Position numbers and translations under genes: made by a program. Under the pieces are notes generated by a model. That model was not told where the DNA came from. It searched no databases and saw only the letters and a program-made list of their open reading frames with translations. From an uncultured Eubacteriales bacterium (GTDB taxonomy: Bacteria > Bacillota > Clostridia > Oscillospirales > Oscillospiraceae), in contig USIH01000085.1 in NCBI GenBank assembly GCA_900554705.1, positions 1 to 9,024 of the forward strand: 9,024 nt of DNA. The letters run 5' to 3'. This document shows positions 6,192 to 9,024 of this stretch, piece by piece (within the stretch, counting starts at the first letter, position 1; every line of letters starts with the position of its first letter).

Positions 6192-7630
6192 AACTGTTTG
6201 GTAATTCAAGACGCCGCGCGGACAGACCGCGCCGCAGTTACCGCGAGACCGAAAGCGCCGCGCCGCGCGAGGAGATGCCGAGCCGGACTGAGCCGGTGCA
6301 GCGCGCGCCGCGTCCCGCGCCGCAGCCGCGTCCCACGCCGCAGCCGTCGCAGCGCTATGTGCCGCAGCCGCGTCCCGTGCAGCCGCCGGAAACAAATCCC
6401 GAGCCGCAGCAGGAGGGACGCCTCTCCGGTAAGACGAAGGGGATGCTGTATGTCGCCGCCGCGTCGCTGCTGCTGCTTGGCGCGATCATTATGTGCATCG
6501 TGCTGATCGCGCGCAGCAAGGTGCTGCCGCCGCTGCCCACGGTGCAGACGGACGGGACGACCGTCGGCGATGTCGAGACGCGCGAGCCGAGCGCCACCGA
6601 GGAGATCCCCACAACGACGCAGGAGCCTGCGCCTTCGATGCAGGAACCCACCAGCCGCAATGATTCGAAGATCTATAATGTCCTTCTTGTAGGCTACAAC
6701 TCGAAGACGGGACGAAATGATCAGGTCATCGTGCTGAACTTCTCCGACGGCTACACCGCACTGACGGCGCTGCCGCGCGACACCTATATTTCCGGCAATT
6801 ACGACGATCCGCGCCTTAGCTCCGTCATGAAGGAGTCGGCAACGACCGAGCGCGGCCTGCGCAAGGTGTGCGAGGCGGTCGAGGGGATGTTCGGCTTTAA
6901 GCTCGACTATTATGTGATGCTCGACGAGACGGCGATGCAGAAGCTCGTTGACCGCCTTGGCGGCGTCGACTTCGATGTTCCGACCGACATCACCTTCACC
7001 GACGCGTGGGTCGGCGGCAATTCCCATCTCAACGCGGAGCAGGCGGCGCAGTTCCTCTGCTATAAAGAGAGCTACGACGTGATCGAGACCAAGAGCACGA
7101 AGACCTGCCTCGACTTTGTCGCGGCGCTTTTGAAGCAGGCGGTCTCCGGCCGCACCGCCACACAGATTGCGGAGGACATCGACGCGGTCCTGCCTGCGCT
7201 CCAGACCGATATGCCCGCCGAAGTGATGCGCTATTTTGCCGACGCGTTCTCGCGTGCAAATCTGCGCTACTGCGATGTGTTACAGGGCGAAAAAGTGACG
7301 GACGTGGACAACAACGACTTTTACCAGATCGATCCGGAGGGTGCGGCGATGGTGCTCAACGCCAGCTTCAACCCCTTGGAGAAAGAACTGACCACCTATG
7401 AGCTGAACTTCCGCCAGCGTGAGGGCAACAGCACGGACGGCACGTATTCCGACTACGGCTTCGGCCAGCACGGCAACAACGACGGCACGACCGCTCCGAC
7501 GCAGACGCCGGATCCCACGGATCCGACCGAGCCTGACCCTCCCACCGAAGGCCCCGAACCGACGGAGCCGCCCACGCCGGATCCCACCGATCCGCCCACG
7601 CCGGCACCGCCTACACCGGATGAACCCTGA
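6188..7630 (+). CDS. LytR-CpsA-Psr (LCP) family membrane protein, divergent active site
   Basis: A 480-residue protein with four parts: a basic, proline-rich cytoplasmic N-terminus (1-85), one membrane helix (about 86-108, MLYVAAASLLLLGAIIM), a Thr/Pro/Glu linker (109-160), an extracellular LCP domain (about 161-316), a further globular region (317-430) and a Pro/Thr/Asp tail (436-480). LCP proteins transfer undecaprenyl-linked teichoic acid or other polymers to peptidoglycan. The first half of the fold is clear: NVLLVGYNSKTGRNDQVIVL (164-183), LPRDTYI (195-201), LDYYVMLDETAMQKLVDRLGGVDFDVP and HLNAEQAAQFL. The second half usually has an R-x-R pair and a GR..RQQ motif; here these read CYK (291-293) and KSTKTCLDF (302-310), so most expected arginines are gone. 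It may bind a lipid-linked substrate differently or be inactive. The start overlaps the previous stop as ATGA. Older annotation would call it a LytR transcriptional regulator, which is misleading. Confidence 0.85.
   Translation: MKLFGNSRRRADRPRRSYRETESAAPREEMPSRTEPVQRAPRPAPQPRPTPQPSQRYVPQPRPVQPPETNPEPQQEGRLSGKTKGMLYVAAASLLLLGAIIMCIVLIARSKVLPPLPTVQTDGTTVGDVETREPSATEEIPTTTQEPAPSMQEPTSRNDSKIYNVLLVGYNSKTGRNDQVIVLNFSDGYTALTALPRDTYISGNYDDPRLSSVMKESATTERGLRKVCEAVEGMFGFKLDYYVMLDETAMQKLVDRLGGVDFDVPTDITFTDAWVGGNSHLNAEQAAQFLCYKESYDVIETKSTKTCLDFVAALLKQAVSGRTATQIAEDIDAVLPALQTDMPAEVMRYFADAFSRANLRYCDVLQGEKVTDVDNNDFYQIDPEGAAMVLNASFNPLEKELTTYELNFRQREGNSTDGTYSDYGFGQHGNNDGTTAPTQTPDPTDPTEPDPPTEGPEPTEPPTPDPTDPPTPAPPTPDEP
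6320..6376 (+). repeat. Short direct repeat encoding the proline-rich N-terminus of the LCP protein
   Basis: The 15-base unit CCGCAGCCGCGTCCC occurs at 6320-6334 and exactly again at 6362-6376, with a related CCGCAGCCG between them. It encodes PQPRP units of the cytoplasmic tail. This is low-complexity coding sequence that may vary in length between strains by slippage. Confidence 0.7.
7505..7594 (+). repeat. Direct repeat in the Pro/Thr/Asp tail of the LCP protein
   Basis: A 21-base unit at 7505-7525 recurs at 7574-7594 with a single mismatch, encoding TPDPTDP in both copies within a tail built of PTEP, PTDP and PTPAP units. The first copy also forms a perfect 7-base inverted repeat (CGGATCC, three-base loop, GGATCCG at 7509-7525). 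Such tails commonly act as flexible wall-spanning segments and can expand or contract. Confidence 0.7.
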
Positions 7631-7640
7631 CTTTAATACG

Positions 7641-7645
7641 AGGAG
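7641..7645 (+). promoter_or_regulatory. Ribosome binding site that decides the rsfS start
   Basis: AGGAG lies three bases before an ATG at 7649 and nine bases before an in-frame ATG at 7655. The nine-base spacing is the workable one, so the second ATG is preferred and the protein begins MYSPKEL rather than MKMYSPKEL. Confidence 0.6.
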
Positions 7646-7654
7646 AGAATGAAA

Positions 7655-8005
7655 ATGTATTCACCGAAAGAACTTGCGCTGCGCGCCGCCAAGACGCTGG
7701 ACGATAAGAAGGGCGTCAGCATCAAGCTGCTGGAGGTCACGGATGTGACCAGCCTTGCCGACTATTTCCTCATCTGCACCGGTACGTCCAGCACCCACGT
7801 AAAGACCCTCTGCGACAGCGTGGAGGCCGTGATCGCCGACGAGATGGGCGAGCCGCTCCTGCACCGTGAAGGGCATCGCGGCGGCACTTGGGTGCTGCTG
7901 GACTTCGGCTGCCTCATCGTCCATGTCTTTACGAACGAAGCAAGAGAATTTTACGATCTGGAGCGCCTTTGGAACGACGCCAATCAGGTCGCGTTAGGGG
8001 AGTAA
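7655..8005 (+). CDS. rsfS: Ribosome silencing factor RsfS (YbeB/Iojap family)
   Basis: A 116-residue protein (118 if the upstream ATG at 7649 is used) of normal family length. RsfS binds ribosomal protein uL14 on the 50S subunit and blocks joining to the 30S, lowering translation when nutrients are scarce. Visible family features are LEVTDVTSLADYFLICTG (26-43), the SSTHVKTLCDSVE helix (45-57), HREGHRGGTWVLLDFG (70-85) and the IVHVFTNEAREFYDLERLW strand and helix (88-106), which form the uL14-binding face. It follows the LCP gene by 24 bases and precedes leuS by 3 bases. Its Bacillus counterpart yqeL sits just after yqeK; here an LCP gene is inserted between the two. All conserved blocks are intact. 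Confidence 0.95.
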   Translation: MYSPKELALRAAKTLDDKKGVSIKLLEVTDVTSLADYFLICTGTSSTHVKTLCDSVEAVIADEMGEPLLHREGHRGGTWVLLDFGCLIVHVFTNEAREFYDLERLWNDANQVALGE

Positions 8006-8008
8006 GCT

Positions 8009-9024
8009 ATGAAATACGATTTTACCGCCATCGAAGACAAGTGGCACAAAATATGGGAGGAGCAGCAGCTTTACCGCTGCCAGACCGGTGCGCAGAAGAA
8101 AAAGTTCTACGCGCTGATCGAGTTCCCGTATCCCTCCGGACAGGGGCTGCACGTCGGCCACCCGCGCCCGTTCACGGCGATGGACATCATCTGCCGCAAA
8201 AAGCGCATGCAGGGCTACAATGTCCTCAACCCCATCGGCTTTGACGCCTTCGGCCTGCCGACGGAGAACTTTGCCATCAAGAACCACATCCATCCCGCCA
8301 TCGTCACGCAGCAGAACATCAAGAACTTCACCCGTCAGCTCAAGATGCTCGGCTACGGCTTCGACTGGGACAGAATGGTGGACACCACCGACCCGAAGTA
8401 CTACAAGTGGACCCAGTGGATATTCCTCCAGATGTTCAAGAAGGGGCTGGCTTACAAGACCACCATGCCCGTCAACTGGTGCACGAGCTGCAAGTGCGTG
8501 CTGGCAAACGAAGAGGTCGTCAACGGCGTCTGCGAGCGCTGCGGCAGCGAGGTCGTGCGCAAGGAGAAGAGCCAGTGGATGCTCGCCATCACGAAGTACG
8601 CCCAGCGCCTGATCGACGATCTGGATGATGTGGATTACATCGAGCGCGTCAAGACCCAGCAGCGCAACTGGATCGGCCGCTCCACCGGTACGGAGGTCAC
8701 CTTCAAGACCAACACCGAGGACGACATCACCGTGTACACCACCCGTGCCGACACGCTGTTCGGTACCACCTATGTGGTCATCTCCCCGGAGCATCCCCTG
8801 CTGAAGAAGTGGCAGCCCATCATCCGCAACTGGGACGAGGTGGCCGCCTATCAGGACGCCGCCGCCCACAAGAGCGATTTTGAGCGCGGCGAGCTGAATA
8901 AGGACAAGACCGGCGTGCGCATCGACGGTATCGAGGTCATGAACCCCGTGACCCACAAGGCGCTGCCCATGTTTGTTTCCGACTATGTCCTCATGGGCTA
9001 CGGCACCGGCATCGTCATGGGCGT
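8009..9024 (+). CDS. leuS: Leucine-tRNA ligase, N-terminal part (3' end outside window)
   Basis: The frame is open from ATG 8009 to the window edge, giving 338 codons of an enzyme usually over 800 residues long, which charges tRNA-Leu and edits mischarged products. Visible parts are [13 protein letters not shown] (39-51, the class I HIGH signature as HVGH), [14 protein letters not shown] (77-90), [16 protein letters not shown] (125-140), a zinc-type pair CTSC (158-161) and CERC (175-178), [10 protein letters not shown] (221-230), and the start of the CP1 editing domain with [12 protein letters not shown] (244-255) and GYGTGIVMG. After HVGH the residues read PRPFTAMD rather than the more widespread PEGYTATD; I recall similar forms in Clostridia, so this looks like a lineage variant. 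AGGGGAG (7996-8002) lies six bases upstream of the start, within the end of rsfS. No T-box leader can fit in the three-base gap. Codon use leans to ACC and GCC, unlike the upstream genes. Confidence 0.96.
   Translation, partial: MKYDFTAIEDKWHKIWEEQQLYRCQTGAQKKKFYALIEFPYPSGQGLHVGHPRPFTAMDIICRKKRMQGYNVLNPIGFDAFGLPTENFAIKNHIHPAIVTQQNIKNFTRQLKMLGYGFDWDRMVDTTDPKYYKWTQWIFLQMFKKGLAYKTTMPVNWCTSCKCVLANEEVVNGVCERCGSEVVRKEKSQWMLAITKYAQRLIDDLDDVDYIERVKTQQRNWIGRSTGTEVTFKTNTEDDITVYTTRADTLFGTTYVVISPEHPLLKKWQPIIRNWDEVAAYQDAAAHKSDFERGELNKDKTGVRIDGIEVMNPVTHKALPMFVSDYVLMGYGTGIVMG

Noticed and set aside
6674..6679. TATAAT inside the LCP gene
   Set aside because: There is no -35 at suitable spacing (CCAGCC) and no TG extension; it simply encodes Ile-Tyr-Asn at the start of the LCP domain.
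7509..7525. Perfect 7-base inverted repeat with a three-base loop, considered as a terminator
   Set aside because: No T-run follows, it lies about 100 bases before the stop codon, and it arises from the Asp-Pro-Thr-Asp-Pro coding repeat.
8006..8008. Search for a T-box leader before leuS
   Set aside because: Only three bases separate rsfS and leuS, and no specifier-stem or T-box-like sequence is visible in the end of rsfS.
7994..8956. A 320-codon minus-strand frame opposite leuS
   Set aside because: The leuS frame shows conserved synthetase motifs throughout; the minus frame is rich in Val, Leu, His and Asp as expected from reading its codons backwards.

Overview
The window is a dense, single-strand block of housekeeping genes from a Gram-positive bacterium. 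The protein types and gene order (smc-ftsY, then rph-rdgB-yhbY-nadD/yqeK-LCP-rsfS-leuS), the strong AGGAGG-type ribosome binding sites and the high G+C (roughly 60% by eye, codons rich in GCG, CGC and ACG) fit a G+C-rich member of the Clostridia, perhaps an Oscillospirales/Ruminococcaceae-type gut bacterium. The order-level placement is inference; the Bacillota assignment is firmer. I see no mobile element, CRISPR array, tRNA, rRNA or phage gene.

Layout, all on the + strand: bases 1-2319 are the 3' part of smc (chromosome condensation, start missing); 2319-3218 ftsY (SRP receptor); 3237-3953 rph (RNase PH); 3950-4558 an rdgB-type dITP/XTP pyrophosphatase; 4545-4988 a yhbY-type ribosome-assembly protein with a long basic tail; 5001-6191 a single ORF joining NadD (NAD synthesis) to a YqeK HD-domain dinucleoside tetraphosphate hydrolase; 6188-7630 a membrane-anchored, divergent LytR-CpsA-Psr protein; 7655-8005 rsfS (ribosome silencing factor); 8009-9024 the 5' part of leuS (end missing). 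No gap between genes exceeds 30 bases, four junctions overlap, and there is no terminator-like hairpin with a T-run, so the whole block could be read as one operon.

The genes share a theme of growth: chromosome segregation, membrane protein targeting, 3' maturation of tRNA, nucleotide-pool cleaning, ribosome assembly and silencing, NAD supply, envelope assembly and leucyl-tRNA charging. Compared with Bacillus subtilis, the block brings together pieces that lie in separate places there (smc-ftsY; rph-ysnA; yqeI-nadD-yqeK-yqeL).

No new biological system is evident. The points most worth a second look are the NadD-YqeK fusion with a possible internal translation start, a near-consensus sigma-A promoter inside its YqeK half (5805-5833), an LCP protein that lacks the usual arginine-rich second half of its active site, the long basic tail on YhbY, and a codon-use shift in leuS.
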